Shown here in pieces: positions 1 to 6,337 of a DNA stretch of 6,398 bases (position 1 is the first letter of the stretch; each line of letters begins with the position of its first letter). Under the pieces are notes generated by a model that did no database searches, was not told the origin of the DNA, and worked only from the letters and a program-made list of their open reading frames with translations. Location of the stretch: the NCBI GenBank assembly GCA_023431725.1, contig JAEYVN010000008.1, forward strand, positions 1-6,398, given 5' to 3'. Made by a program: the position numbers and the translations under genes. The stretch is from Pseudomonadota bacterium (GTDB lineage: Bacteria > Pseudomonadota > Alphaproteobacteria > Rhizobiales > Xanthobacteraceae).

Positions 1-905
1 GTCGAGAGCATTGCAAGCCGCACGACATCGCCCGGCCAATCGTTCAGCACCTCGCGGATGGTGATGAAGTTGCCGAGGCTCTTCGACATCTTCTCGCCTT
101 CGACCTCCAGAAAGCCGTTGTGCATCCAGACATTGGCCAACACGCCGGTATGAAACGCACAGCGCGATTGCGCGATTTCGTTCTCATGATGCGGAAAGAC
201 GAGATCGATGCCGCCGCCATGGATGTCGAAGGTTTCGCCGAGATGCTTCCACGACATCGCCGAGCATTCGATGTGCCAGCCCGGGCGGCCCGGCACGGCG
301 ATGCCCGCAGGTGACGGCCAGCCGGGCTCATTCTCCTTGCTCGGCTTCCACAACACGAAATCCTGATCGTGCCGCTTGTAGGGCGCGACATCGACGCGCG
401 CACCGGCGATCATCTCGTCAAGCGGACGCTTCGACAGCTTGCCGTAATCGGGCATCGACGGCACCGAGAACAGGACATGATTTTCGGCGACATAGGCATG
501 TCCCGACGCGACCAGACGCTCGATCAGCGTCTTCATCTCGGCGATATGCTCGGTGGCGCGCGGCTCGACATCCGGCGGCAGGCAGCCGAGCGCGGTCACA
601 TCGGCCTTGAAGTTCGCGTAGGTCGACTCGGTCAGTTCGCGAATGGAGATGCCCTGCTCCGCCGCCCGCGCGTTGATCTTGTCATCCACGTCGGTGATGT
701 TGCGGACATAGGTGACATGGTCCGTGCCATAGACATGTCGCAGCAGTCGGTAGAGAACGTCGAAGACGATGACGGGGCGCGCATTGCCGATATGGGCGAA
801 GTCATAGACCGTCGGTCCGCACACATACATCCGCACGCGCGCAGGATCGATCGGCTGAAAGACCCGCTTCTCGCGCGTCAGGGTGTCGTAAAGGCGAAGT
901 TCCAT
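1..905 (-). CDS. cysS: Cysteinyl-tRNA synthetase, N-terminal 301 codons (partial)
   Basis: Class I aminoacyl-tRNA synthetase that charges tRNA-Cys with cysteine using ATP, in the cytosol. The reading frame starts at the ATG at 905 ([14 protein letters not shown]) and is still open at base 1, so the C-terminal part, including the DALR and anticodon-binding region, lies outside the window. Seen in the sequence: YVCGPTVYD at residues 27-35, the HIGH-type motif HIGN at 38-41, WHIEC ending at Cys214, FPHHENE at about 237-243, and KMSKS at 272-276. Cys29, Cys214, His239 and Glu243 match the four zinc ligands that select cysteine in the E. coli enzyme. A GGGAAG stretch at 919-914 lies 8 bases before the ATG and supports this start. 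The gene is divergent from the small exported-protein gene. All catalytic signatures in the visible part are intact, so the family call is secure. Confidence 0.97.
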   Translation of the reverse strand, partial: MELRLYDTLTREKRVFQPIDPARVRMYVCGPTVYDFAHIGNARPVIVFDVLYRLLRHVYGTDHVTYVRNITDVDDKINARAAEQGISIRELTESTYANFKADVTALGCLPPDVEPRATEHIAEMKTLIERLVASGHAYVAENHVLFSVPSMPDYGKLSKRPLDEMIAGARVDVAPYKRHDQDFVLWKPSKENEPGWPSPAGIAVPGRPGWHIECSAMSWKHLGETFDIHGGGIDLVFPHHENEIAQSRCAFHTGVLANVWMHNGFLEVEGEKMSKSLGNFITIREVLNDWPGDVVRLAMLS

Positions 906-1167
906 CAAAAGGGCTTCCCGGCCTCGCTGGCCCGGGCGTTCTCTTTATCGCGATGGACAAAAGACAGCCGCAGCCAGCGTGAGGCGCTAGCGAATAATCT
1001 CCGGGCAAATGCCGAAAATTGCGTTGCGGTCGATCATGTTCGGCAGAATGGGAAAAATCTCCCGTTCCGTCAAGTGGATAGCGCGGCCAAGGCTAAGGTT
1101 AACAAAGTCTTAGGTAATTTGCCGCAGAATGCGAGGGTATCATCCTCCGACCGTTCCGAGCGTAGCC
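906..1167. other. Divergent intergenic region between cysS and small exported-protein gene
   Basis: This 262-base stretch separates two genes that point away from each other, so it should carry promoters for both. I found no convincing sigma70 -35/-10 pair in either direction. The part from about 1085 to 1125 is more AT-rich than its surroundings and holds a CtrA-like site and a short CTAAG/CTTAG inverted repeat (5-bp arms). A GGGA/TCCC hairpin near 1050-1063 is too short to call. The open plus-strand frame that crosses it is the continuation of a cysS shadow and does not look like a gene. Confidence 0.6.
1099..1113 (+). promoter_or_regulatory. CtrA-like binding site candidate (TTAA-N7-TTAG)
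   Basis: The bases read TTAACAAAGTCTTAG, which matches 7 of 8 fixed positions of the alphaproteobacterial CtrA box TTAA-N7-TTAA. It lies 54 bases before the ATG of the small exported-protein gene, in an AT-rich patch of otherwise GC-rich DNA. A short site like this can occur by chance, and no promoter elements around it are clear, so the call is tentative. Confidence 0.22.
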
Positions 1168-1476
1168 ATGCGATCCTTGTCTGCTGCGATCATCGCTGCA
1201 TCCTGCTTGCTGGCCGGGACGAGCGCGGCAGCGGCGGAAAAGCGCATCTTCATCATCGCCAACAGTCCTGACGCCTATGGCATTGATCGCTGCCTCGCGG
1301 ATGGCTCAACCTGCGGCGCAGCCGCTGCGGCCGCCTATTGTCAGTCGCGACAATTCCCGAAAGCTGCCTCCTATCGCAGGATCGAGCGCGGCGAAATCAC
1401 CGGTGCCATACCGATCAGCACGCGTTGCGGACGCAACGGATGCGACGATTTTGTTGCGATCGAGTGCGCACGCTGA
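1168..1476 (+). CDS. Small exported cysteine-rich protein, function unknown
   Basis: A 102-residue protein I cannot place in a named family. Residues 1-24 form a typical Sec signal peptide: MRSL, a hydrophobic stretch (AAIIAASCLLAG), then TSAAAA before EKRIF, giving a likely signal peptidase I cut at AAA|EK. The predicted mature protein of about 78 residues holds six cysteines (in DRC, STC, YC, TRC, NGC and the final EC), enough for three disulfide bonds in the periplasm, and ends in a compact CGRNGCDDFVAIECAR tail. An ATG 39 bases upstream (1129) is in frame but would put 13 residues in front of the signal peptide, so 1168 is preferred; the Shine-Dalgarno sequence is weak for both. A lipoprotein reading using the Cys inside the signal peptide is less likely because the stretch before it is short and lacks the usual Leu at -3. 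It is flanked by divergent cysS and by the kinase gene 134 bases downstream. Confidence 0.75.
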   Translation: MRSLSAAIIAASCLLAGTSAAAAEKRIFIIANSPDAYGIDRCLADGSTCGAAAAAAYCQSRQFPKAASYRRIERGEITGAIPISTRCGRNGCDDFVAIECAR

Positions 1477-1528
1477 TCGCACCTTTTCTGCCGAGTTCCA
1501 TTGAATGACAACGCGCTCGCGGAGACGC

Positions 1529-1550
1529 GCGCAAGAGTGAAGCCTTGCGC
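1529..1550 (+). repeat. Perfect 7-bp inverted repeat (hairpin) between exported-protein gene and kinase
   Basis: GCGCAAG (1529-1535) and CTTGCGC (1544-1550) are perfect complements around an 8-base loop. The hairpin begins 53 bases after the stop of the small exported-protein gene and ends 60 bases before the kinase start. There is no T run after it, so it is not a standard Rho-independent terminator. It could be a transcript-end stabiliser, an operator or chance. Confidence 0.35.
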
Positions 1551-1610
1551 AGGCGTGATGACGGTCGGTAGGATGGCGAGTCACCGTTATTCCCCTCTTC
1601 CTCCGTGCCG

Positions 1611-3899
1611 ATGAACGCATCCCCGAAAACAAATCGCAATTCAGCACAGGAAGACATCGCCGCACAAAAGGAACTCGCGTCCGCATTGCGGCCGGTCCGG
1701 CTCCTGCTTGCCGCATCCATTCTGCTTCCTATTATAATTTTCGTGTTTGCATCATGGCTGTCCTATCAACAGCATCTGGCGGAAGCGCGTGACCGCGTTC
1801 ATCGCAACCTGAACACGGTCTACGAACACGCACTCAAGGTGTTCGACACATTCGAACTCAGCGCCCGCTATCTTGACGAACTGACGGACGAGCAGAGTGA
1901 TGTTGAAATCAGGAACGAAGAAAGTGAACTCAGCACACGGCTGAAATCGATTACCGACAAACTGCCGCAGTTGCGCGATCTCTGGGTGATCAATGCTGCG
2001 GGCACACCGCTGGTCTCGGCCACAATCAGTCCGATGCCAAAAATCGATCTGTCCGATCGTGATTATTTTCGTGTCCATCGCGATAATCCCAAGGCCGGCA
2101 CTTATGTCAGCGAAGTGCTCAAGGGACGTGCGGCCGACACCTGGTTCTTTACATTGAGCCGGAGGCGCGAAGGCCCCAAGAATTCGTTCGCCGGCGTGAC
2201 GACGATCTCGATCGCCCCGGAACATTTCACCAATTTCTATGAGAAACTGCCGCCGCCCGGCGTATTCGCGCTGATCCGTGACGACGGCGCGATCCTTGCG
2301 CGTTATCCCGACATCTCGTCACAGCTTGTGAAACTCTCGCCAGACAGCACGGTGATGCGCAGCATTGCCAAGCAACCGGACGAAGGCTTCATCACCGGCA
2401 CGTCCAATTTCGACGGGCACACGCGCCTGTTCGCCTATCGCAAGATGCCGCATTACAACATCTATGTTGTGTCCGGCATTCCCAGCGAAGTCGTCATCCA
2501 GGATTGGCTGAAGACCTTGGCCAGCCACCTTCTTTTCGGACTGCCGGCGACGATTGCGATGATCGGTCTTGGCATCATGGCATTGCGGCGGACGCGCCGC
2601 GAGGCCCTCGCCTATTCGAAACTGCGTCAGGAAGTCGTACGCCGCGAGCGGACCGAGCTTGCCCTCCAGCAGGCGCAGAAGATGGAAGCCGTCGGCCGGC
2701 TCACGGGCGGCATCGCGCATGATTTCAACAATCTGCTCACCGCCATCCTGGGCAATGTCGATCTTGCACTCCGGCGATCCGGCGACGGTGACGACCGCTT
2801 GAAGCGCTCGCTCAACGCGGCGCGTCAGGCCTCCGAGCGCGCGGCAAGCCTCGTGCAGCGGCTTCTCGCATTCTCGCGCCAGCACCCACTCGAAGTGCGC
2901 GCCGTGGACGCCAACAAACTGGTCCAGGGCATGTCCGAGTTGCTGCGTCGGACGATCGGCGAGACCATTACCGTCGAAGCCGTCCTCGCCGGCGGCCTCT
3001 GGAAGACCGCGGTCGATCCCAACCAGCTTGAGAATGCGCTGCTTAATCTCGCGGTGAATGCCCGGGATGCCATGCCGGGCGGCGGACGCCTGACCATCGA
3101 GACGGCCAACACCTATCTCGACGAAGCCTATGTCGCGGCGAATGCGACCGACGTCTCGCACGGCCAGTATATCATGATTGCTGTGAGCGATACCGGCACC
3201 GGAATGAGCCGAGATGTGCTTGAGCGGGCCTTTGAACCGTTCTTCACCACCAAACCGACGGGTTCAGGAACCGGCCTTGGCCTCAGTATGGTCTATGGCT
3301 TCGTCAAACAGTCGGGCGGCCACATCAAGATTTACAGCGAGACCAGCGAAGGCACCGCCATCAAGCTTTATCTGCCGCGGCTGATGAACGAGAGCGAAGT
3401 CGAGCCGTGGCTGCCGGCCGAGCCAGCCGTCGAGCGGAAAAATGTTTCGGAGCGCCCGGACCAGATCCTGCTGGTCGAAGACGACGAGGAGGTGAACCGT
3501 TTCTCGAGCGAGGTCCTGCGCGAGGAAGGCTATCACGTCATCTCCACCCACGACGCCGCCGCTGGATTGCGTCTGCTGGATGCCAATCCCGACATCAAGC
3601 TGCTGTTCACTGACGTCGTGCTGCCCGGCGGCATGAACGGACGTCAGCTTGCCGACGAGGCCCATCGCCGCCGCCCGAACCTCAGGGTGCTCTACACCAC
3701 CGGCTATACCCGCAATGCCATCATTCATCACGGCCGGCTGGATGCCGATGTCGACCTGCTGACGAAGCCCTTCACGTCAGACGCGCTGGCCAAGAAGGTG
3801 CGTCAGATCCTGGACCTTGATTCCAAAGACCCGGTCACCCGGGTCAGCGCGATCATCGACAATATTCGCGACAAGCCAAATGACGGCTCTGACACTTAG
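1611..3899 (+). CDS. Membrane hybrid sensor histidine kinase with C-terminal receiver
   Basis: Two-component sensor in the inner membrane that should autophosphorylate on His and pass the phosphate to its own receiver Asp. Numbered from the ATG at 1611 (762 residues): a short cytosolic N terminus; TM1 about 31-51; a periplasmic sensor about 52-303 of double-Cache (PDC) type, with LWVINAAG and DRDYF at 149-153; TM2 about 304-325; a linker; HisKA with the H box GGIAHDFNN at 366-374 (His370); HATPase with N box around Asn479/Asn483, G1 DTGTG at 527-531 and G2 GSGTGLGLS at 551-559; then a receiver from about 616 with acidic Glu623/Asp624/Asp625, phospho-acceptor Asp668, Thr697 and Lys719 (TKPF). 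All key residues are present. The H box resembles the HPK4/DctB-like group. There is no HPt or output domain, and no partner regulator nearby. The start is uncertain: GTG at 1605 is also in frame, an in-frame TAG lies at 1569-1571, and neither start has a Shine-Dalgarno sequence. The Cache ligand cannot be read from the sequence. Confidence 0.93.
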   Translation: MNASPKTNRNSAQEDIAAQKELASALRPVRLLLAASILLPIIIFVFASWLSYQQHLAEARDRVHRNLNTVYEHALKVFDTFELSARYLDELTDEQSDVEIRNEESELSTRLKSITDKLPQLRDLWVINAAGTPLVSATISPMPKIDLSDRDYFRVHRDNPKAGTYVSEVLKGRAADTWFFTLSRRREGPKNSFAGVTTISIAPEHFTNFYEKLPPPGVFALIRDDGAILARYPDISSQLVKLSPDSTVMRSIAKQPDEGFITGTSNFDGHTRLFAYRKMPHYNIYVVSGIPSEVVIQDWLKTLASHLLFGLPATIAMIGLGIMALRRTRREALAYSKLRQEVVRRERTELALQQAQKMEAVGRLTGGIAHDFNNLLTAILGNVDLALRRSGDGDDRLKRSLNAARQASERAASLVQRLLAFSRQHPLEVRAVDANKLVQGMSELLRRTIGETITVEAVLAGGLWKTAVDPNQLENALLNLAVNARDAMPGGGRLTIETANTYLDEAYVAANATDVSHGQYIMIAVSDTGTGMSRDVLERAFEPFFTTKPTGSGTGLGLSMVYGFVKQSGGHIKIYSETSEGTAIKLYLPRLMNESEVEPWLPAEPAVERKNVSERPDQILLVEDDEEVNRFSSEVLREEGYHVISTHDAAAGLRLLDANPDIKLLFTDVVLPGGMNGRQLADEAHRRRPNLRVLYTTGYTRNAIIHHGRLDADVDLLTKPFTSDALAKKVRQILDLDSKDPVTRVSAIIDNIRDKPNDGSDT

Positions 3900-3970
3900 G
3901 CTCCCTCGGCCGTCCGGCCTCCCTCAGACTTCCGGGCTTCCTTAGCCTTGAGGGCTCCCTTGGTCGCCGG
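3899..3970. repeat. 18-bp tandem repeat, four degenerate copies, spanning two convergent stop codons
   Basis: Units start at 3899, 3917, 3935 and 3953 and share the head GGCTCCCTYRG. By hand alignment, unit 1 matches units 2 and 4 at 14 of 18 positions and unit 3 at 12 of 18; the flanking 18-mers do not match. The array begins on the last base of the kinase TAG stop and runs through the 42-base gap into the 3' end of the DUF2783 gene, where six codons per unit give Gly-Ser-Pro-type tail residues. In unit 3 the variant TTAG creates the DUF2783 TAA stop, where unit 4 codes Gln. The phase is exact and indel-free. Confidence 0.6.
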
Positions 3971-4163
3971 ATTCGCTGCTCTTCTTTGCGAGCGCAATCG
4001 CTTCCTTCAGGATGTCCATATCGCCGATGTGATTGGCCAGGATCAGCACCAGCTTCGCGTCCAGCGCGGCAGCCTCATCCAGAGAAAGCCCGCGCCGCGC
4101 CTCGATCAAGGTCACAAAGGCCGTGTCGGGATCCTTGAACTGCGATGTGACGATCAACGGCAT
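3942..4163 (-). CDS. DUF2783 domain protein
   Basis: A 73-residue acidic-to-neutral helical protein. The core MPLIVTSQFKDPDTAF, then EARRGLSLDEAAALDAKL and LILANHIGDMDILKEAIALA (split here), has the pattern I associate with DUF2783: a DPD near the N terminus, a GLS.DEAAAL.A.L helix and a LANHIGD motif. Function is unknown. There is no signal peptide or membrane segment, so it is probably cytosolic. An AGGA (minus strand, 4174-4171) lies 7 bases before the ATG and supports this start. The last dozen residues (KKSSESGDQGSPQG region) are low-complexity and coded partly by the 18-bp repeat, so they are unlikely to be part of the fold. Proteins of this family are, to my knowledge, often coded next to FAD-dependent monooxygenases like the one at 4735-6333; a supporting role there is inference. 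Here the copper-storage gene lies between them. It converges with the kinase, 42 bases apart. Confidence 0.85.
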   Translation of the reverse strand: MPLIVTSQFKDPDTAFVTLIEARRGLSLDEAAALDAKLVLILANHIGDMDILKEAIALAKKSSESGDQGSPQG

Positions 4164-4180
4164 GCTTAAATCCTGAGGTG

Positions 4181-4213
4181 AAACCGGCGGCGGAAGACTA
4201 TCGACACCGGTTT
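4181..4213. repeat. Inverted repeat AAACCGG-N19-CCGGTTT in divergent promoter region
   Basis: The perfect 7-bp arms are AAACCGG (4181-4187) and CCGGTTT (4207-4213), separated by 19 bases, so their centres are 26 bases apart. The repeat lies between the DUF2783 start (4163) and the csp start (4312) and brackets the candidate -10 of the DUF2783 promoter. This could be an operator for a dimeric regulator. It does not look like a CueR or CsoR copper operator. Seven-base arms with CCGG cores could also be chance in GC-rich DNA. Confidence 0.35.
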
Positions 4214-4222
4214 TGCGGTCAA
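4195..4222 (-). promoter_or_regulatory. Weak sigma70-like promoter candidate for DUF2783 gene
   Basis: On the minus strand TTGACC (4222-4217) matches the -35 consensus at 5 of 6 positions, and TAGTCT (4200-4195), 16 bases on, matches the -10 at 3 of 6. It points toward the DUF2783 ATG about 30 bases further. A separate promoter would be needed if DUF2783 is not read through from the monooxygenase. The -10 is poor, so this is only a candidate. Confidence 0.25.
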
Positions 4223-4244
4223 TGGAAGGAACTCACGCGGCACC

Positions 4245-4269
4245 GGAACCAACAGCGAGTGTGAATGTT
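4245..4269 (+). promoter_or_regulatory. EcfG-type general stress promoter candidate for the copper-storage gene
   Basis: GGAAC (4245-4249), a 17-base spacer and GTT (4267-4269, followed by another T) match the alphaproteobacterial EcfG/RpoE2 promoter pattern, GGAAC-N16-17-(C)GTT. Transcription would start near 4276, giving a 5' leader of about 36 bases that holds the ribosome site before the csp ATG. A second GGAAC at 4228-4232 has no GTT at the right distance. No competing sigma70 promoter is evident on this strand. If right, csp belongs to the PhyR-EcfG general stress regulon. Confidence 0.42.
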
Positions 4270-4296
4270 TGCTGTCGGAGTTCGAGGGTACGCTTG

Positions 4297-4303
4297 AAAG
4301 GAA
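4297..4303 (+). promoter_or_regulatory. Ribosome binding site deciding the csp start
   Basis: The purine run AAAGGAA lies with AGGA 9 bases before the ATG at 4312; a second GGAG at 4306-4309 is too close to be best placed. This site, together with the upstream promoter match, fixes the start at 4312 rather than at the in-frame TTG at 4213, whose extension would run through the promoter. Confidence 0.6.
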
Positions 4304-4311
4304 CCGGAGAA

Positions 4312-4731
4312 ATGTCCGCCGCGGTCGTCCGAAACATGTTCCGCTCGCATCCCGAGCAGCCCAGCCATGCCGACGCTATCAGCCGTGCTATCGACGCTTG
4401 TTTCGGCTGTGTCGAAACCTGCACGGCCTGCGCCGATGCCTGCCTTGCCGAAAAAAATGTCGATCGCCTCATTGCGTGTATTCGCCTCAACCACGATTGC
4501 GCAGCGGTTTGCGCCGCAACGGGCAGCATCCTGTCGCGCGCAAACAAGGTCGGTCATCGCCAGTTGCTCGAAGCGCAATTGACCACCTGCATCGCCTTCT
4601 GCCGCGCATGCGCGACGGAATGCGAGCGGCATGCCGAAATGCACAAACACTGTGCCGTATGCGCCAAGGTCTGCAACGAATGCGCGACGGCCTGCAACGA
4701 GATGCTCTCGTCGATGCGCATGCCGGTGTGA
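4312..4731 (+). CDS. Cytosolic four-helix-bundle copper-storage protein (Csp, DUF326 family)
   Basis: A 139-residue protein that should bind many Cu(I) ions through Cys thiolates inside a four-helix bundle, storing or buffering copper. I count 17 cysteines (30, 33, 37, 40, 44, 56, 63, 67, 93, 97, 100, 104, 114, 117, 121, 124, 128), mostly in CxxC and CxxxC spacing on predicted helices at about 22-45, 50-70, 83-107 and 110-132, plus His61, His107, His111 and His113. Known relatives are Csp1 (13 Cys, Tat-exported) and Csp3 (about 18 Cys, cytosolic) of Methylosinus; the lack of any signal peptide and the Cys number point to the Csp3 type. It lies on the opposite strand between DUF2783 and the monooxygenase, and its TGA is 3 bases from the monooxygenase stop. 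No CopA, CueR or CsoR gene is in the window. The family is clear; cytosolic location and physiological role are inferred. Confidence 0.9.
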   Translation: MSAAVVRNMFRSHPEQPSHADAISRAIDACFGCVETCTACADACLAEKNVDRLIACIRLNHDCAAVCAATGSILSRANKVGHRQLLEAQLTTCIAFCRACATECERHAEMHKHCAVCAKVCNECATACNEMLSSMRMPV

Positions 4732-4734
4732 CGG

Positions 4735-6333
4735 TCAGCGCACAAGGGCACGATCCCGCGCGGCAGCGATCTTGTCGTGAGTCGGGTGGCGCCAGCGTGC
4801 GCAGATATGCTGGTCCGGCCGGAGTAAATAGGCCGAACCGGGTGTCGCATCGAACCTCGCCATGAACTGCCCCCCGGCATCGGCAAGATCCTCGCCGATG
4901 ACCGTGACCTTGATGTTGTCCGGCACGGCCGGCACGGCGCCGTTGGCGACGTAGAGCAGTTCGAACTGATCTGACAATCGCTCAACGAGATGGCTCTCCC
5001 CGCCGTCGCGCGTACGTATCACGGCATCGGGCGCAGGGGCCCCCAATCGTGCCGATCCAGCGAAAGAATCCTCGTCTGCCGTTGACAGGACAGTGTCATA
5101 GACAGTCGCGATCGAGAGGCGGCCCGAGTTCACCATACGCCGTGCGAATTCGCAGGTCGGCGCAAGATCGAGAACGGCATTGCGCAATACGCGCTCCGCG
5201 GGCGAATGCGGCGCGATGAAATCGGTCGAGCGCGTCGAGTGTCCGATATTCTCTTCCGCTGCCTGAATCCGCTCGGAATTATAGGTCTCGATCAGGCGTT
5301 CATCCGCTTCGCCGCGCAACACCGCAGCCAGTTTCCACGCCAGGTTCTCAGCATCCTGCACGCCGGAATTGGCGCCGCGCGCACCGAACGGCGAGACCTG
5401 ATGCGCGGAATCGCCGACGAACACGACGCGTCCGTGGACGAAGCGGTCGAGCCGACGGCAATTGAAACGATAGATCGACACCCATTCGAGCTCGAATTCG
5501 CGGTCGCCCAGCATCTGCTTGAGGCGCCGGATGACACGCTCCGGCTTCTGCTCCGCTTCGGCATCGGCGTCGGGACCGAGTTGCAGATCGATGCGCCAGA
5601 CATTGTCGGGCTGCCGGTGCATCAGTGCCGATTGTCCGGAATGGAACGGCGGATCGAACCAGAAGCGCCGCTCGGTCGGAAAATCAGCCTTCATGCGAAT
5701 GTCGGCGATGAGGAATTTGTCCTCAAACGTCACGCCGACAAAGCCAAGCCCGAGAAAATCGCGTACGGCGGAGCGCGCACCGTCGGCGGCAATCACCCAG
5801 GCCGCATCGATTTTATAGTCGCCATCCGGCGTATCGATGGTCAACGTCGCGCCATCGTTGCGCCGGTCGACGCCGGTCACCCGATTGCGCCAGCGCAGAT
5901 CGATGTTCGGCAATTCCAGCGCACGATCCACCAATGCCTTCTCCAGATAATATTGCTGGAGATTGATGAAGGCCGGCATCTTGTGGCCATCTTCCGGCAG
6001 GAGATCGAAGGAATAGACCAGTTCGTCCTTGAGAAAGACCTTGCCGAGTTTCCAGGTCACGCCCTGCGCCACAAGCTTCTCACCGACGCCAAGGCGATCC
6101 AGAATTTCCAGTGTGCGCTTGGCATAGCAGATGCCGCGCGAGCCCTCCCCGATCCGGTCGGAATCGTCGAGCAGCACGACCCTGATGCCGCGCTGCGCAA
6201 GATCGATCGCGGCGGCCAGCCCGACAGGCCCCGCCCCAACCACCACCACGTCATGCCGGACTGGCGCTATGGCGTCCTGATCCGGCGAGCGCTCGTATTG
6301 ATAGTGATAGATGACCTTGCGTTCGGTAGACAT
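4735..6333 (-). CDS. FAD-dependent aromatic hydroxylase (group A flavoprotein monooxygenase, MhpA/PheA-like)
   Basis: A 532-residue cytosolic flavoprotein of the class that uses NAD(P)H and O2 to hydroxylate aromatic substrates, as in phenol, 3-hydroxyphenylpropionate or pentachlorophenol monooxygenases. Seen: an N-terminal stretch of about 27 residues; the FAD ADP-binding motif VVGAGPVGL (Gly33, Gly35, Gly38) ending the strand at Asp56; the DG motif at Asp184-Gly185 (AADGARSAVR), which binds FAD and NAD(P)H; and the GD motif at Gly306-Asp307 (VGDSAHQVSPFGARG), binding the FAD ribityl/pyrophosphate, followed by NSGVQDAENLAWKL. Residues from about 420 form the thioredoxin-like C-terminal domain, with YLLRPDQHICARW near the end. 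All three fingerprints are intact. An AGGGG (minus strand, 6345-6341) lies 7 bases before the ATG and overlaps the 3' end of the upstream gene, 4 bases away, which suggests translational coupling in one operon. The substrate cannot be told from the sequence. Confidence 0.93.
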   Translation of the reverse strand: MSTERKVIYHYQYERSPDQDAIAPVRHDVVVVGAGPVGLAAAIDLAQRGIRVVLLDDSDRIGEGSRGICYAKRTLEILDRLGVGEKLVAQGVTWKLGKVFLKDELVYSFDLLPEDGHKMPAFINLQQYYLEKALVDRALELPNIDLRWRNRVTGVDRRNDGATLTIDTPDGDYKIDAAWVIAADGARSAVRDFLGLGFVGVTFEDKFLIADIRMKADFPTERRFWFDPPFHSGQSALMHRQPDNVWRIDLQLGPDADAEAEQKPERVIRRLKQMLGDREFELEWVSIYRFNCRRLDRFVHGRVVFVGDSAHQVSPFGARGANSGVQDAENLAWKLAAVLRGEADERLIETYNSERIQAAEENIGHSTRSTDFIAPHSPAERVLRNAVLDLAPTCEFARRMVNSGRLSIATVYDTVLSTADEDSFAGSARLGAPAPDAVIRTRDGGESHLVERLSDQFELLYVANGAVPAVPDNIKVTVIGEDLADAGGQFMARFDATPGSAYLLRPDQHICARWRHPTHDKIAAARDRALVR

Positions 6334-6337
6334 GGCT

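Noticed and set aside
1129..1167. Earlier ATG for the small exported protein
   Set aside because: It would bury the signal peptide behind 13 polar or Pro-containing residues and has no better ribosome site.
369..1271. 300-codon open plus-strand frame
   Set aside because: It lies antisense to cysS, which has every catalytic motif, and then runs on into the intergenic region; its residues are Arg/His/Asp-rich, as expected for a GC3-driven shadow.
2319..3161. 280-codon open minus-strand frame inside the kinase gene
   Set aside because: It is antisense to the well-supported TM2, HisKA and HATPase parts of the kinase and shows no domain pattern of its own.
3900..3960. Rho-independent terminator between the kinase and DUF2783
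   Set aside because: Only 4-bp stems (GGCC/GGCC and AGCC/GGCT) can be drawn and there is no T run on either strand.
4213..4311. Longer csp start at an in-frame TTG giving 33 extra residues
   Set aside because: The extension crosses the promoter match, has no ribosome site, and the ATG at 4312 has a good one.
4164..4311. CueR or CsoR copper operator before csp
   Set aside because: I found no ACCTTGCC-type dyad or G-rich CsoR-like palindrome in this region.
4269..4865. 198-codon plus-strand frame overlapping csp and the monooxygenase end
   Set aside because: It is a frame-shifted shadow of csp, very Arg-rich, and crosses into the 3' end of the monooxygenase gene on the other strand.
5519..5818. 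99-codon plus-strand frame inside the monooxygenase gene
   Set aside because: It is antisense to a conserved part of the monooxygenase between the DG and GD motifs and has no ribosome site context or neighbours of its own.
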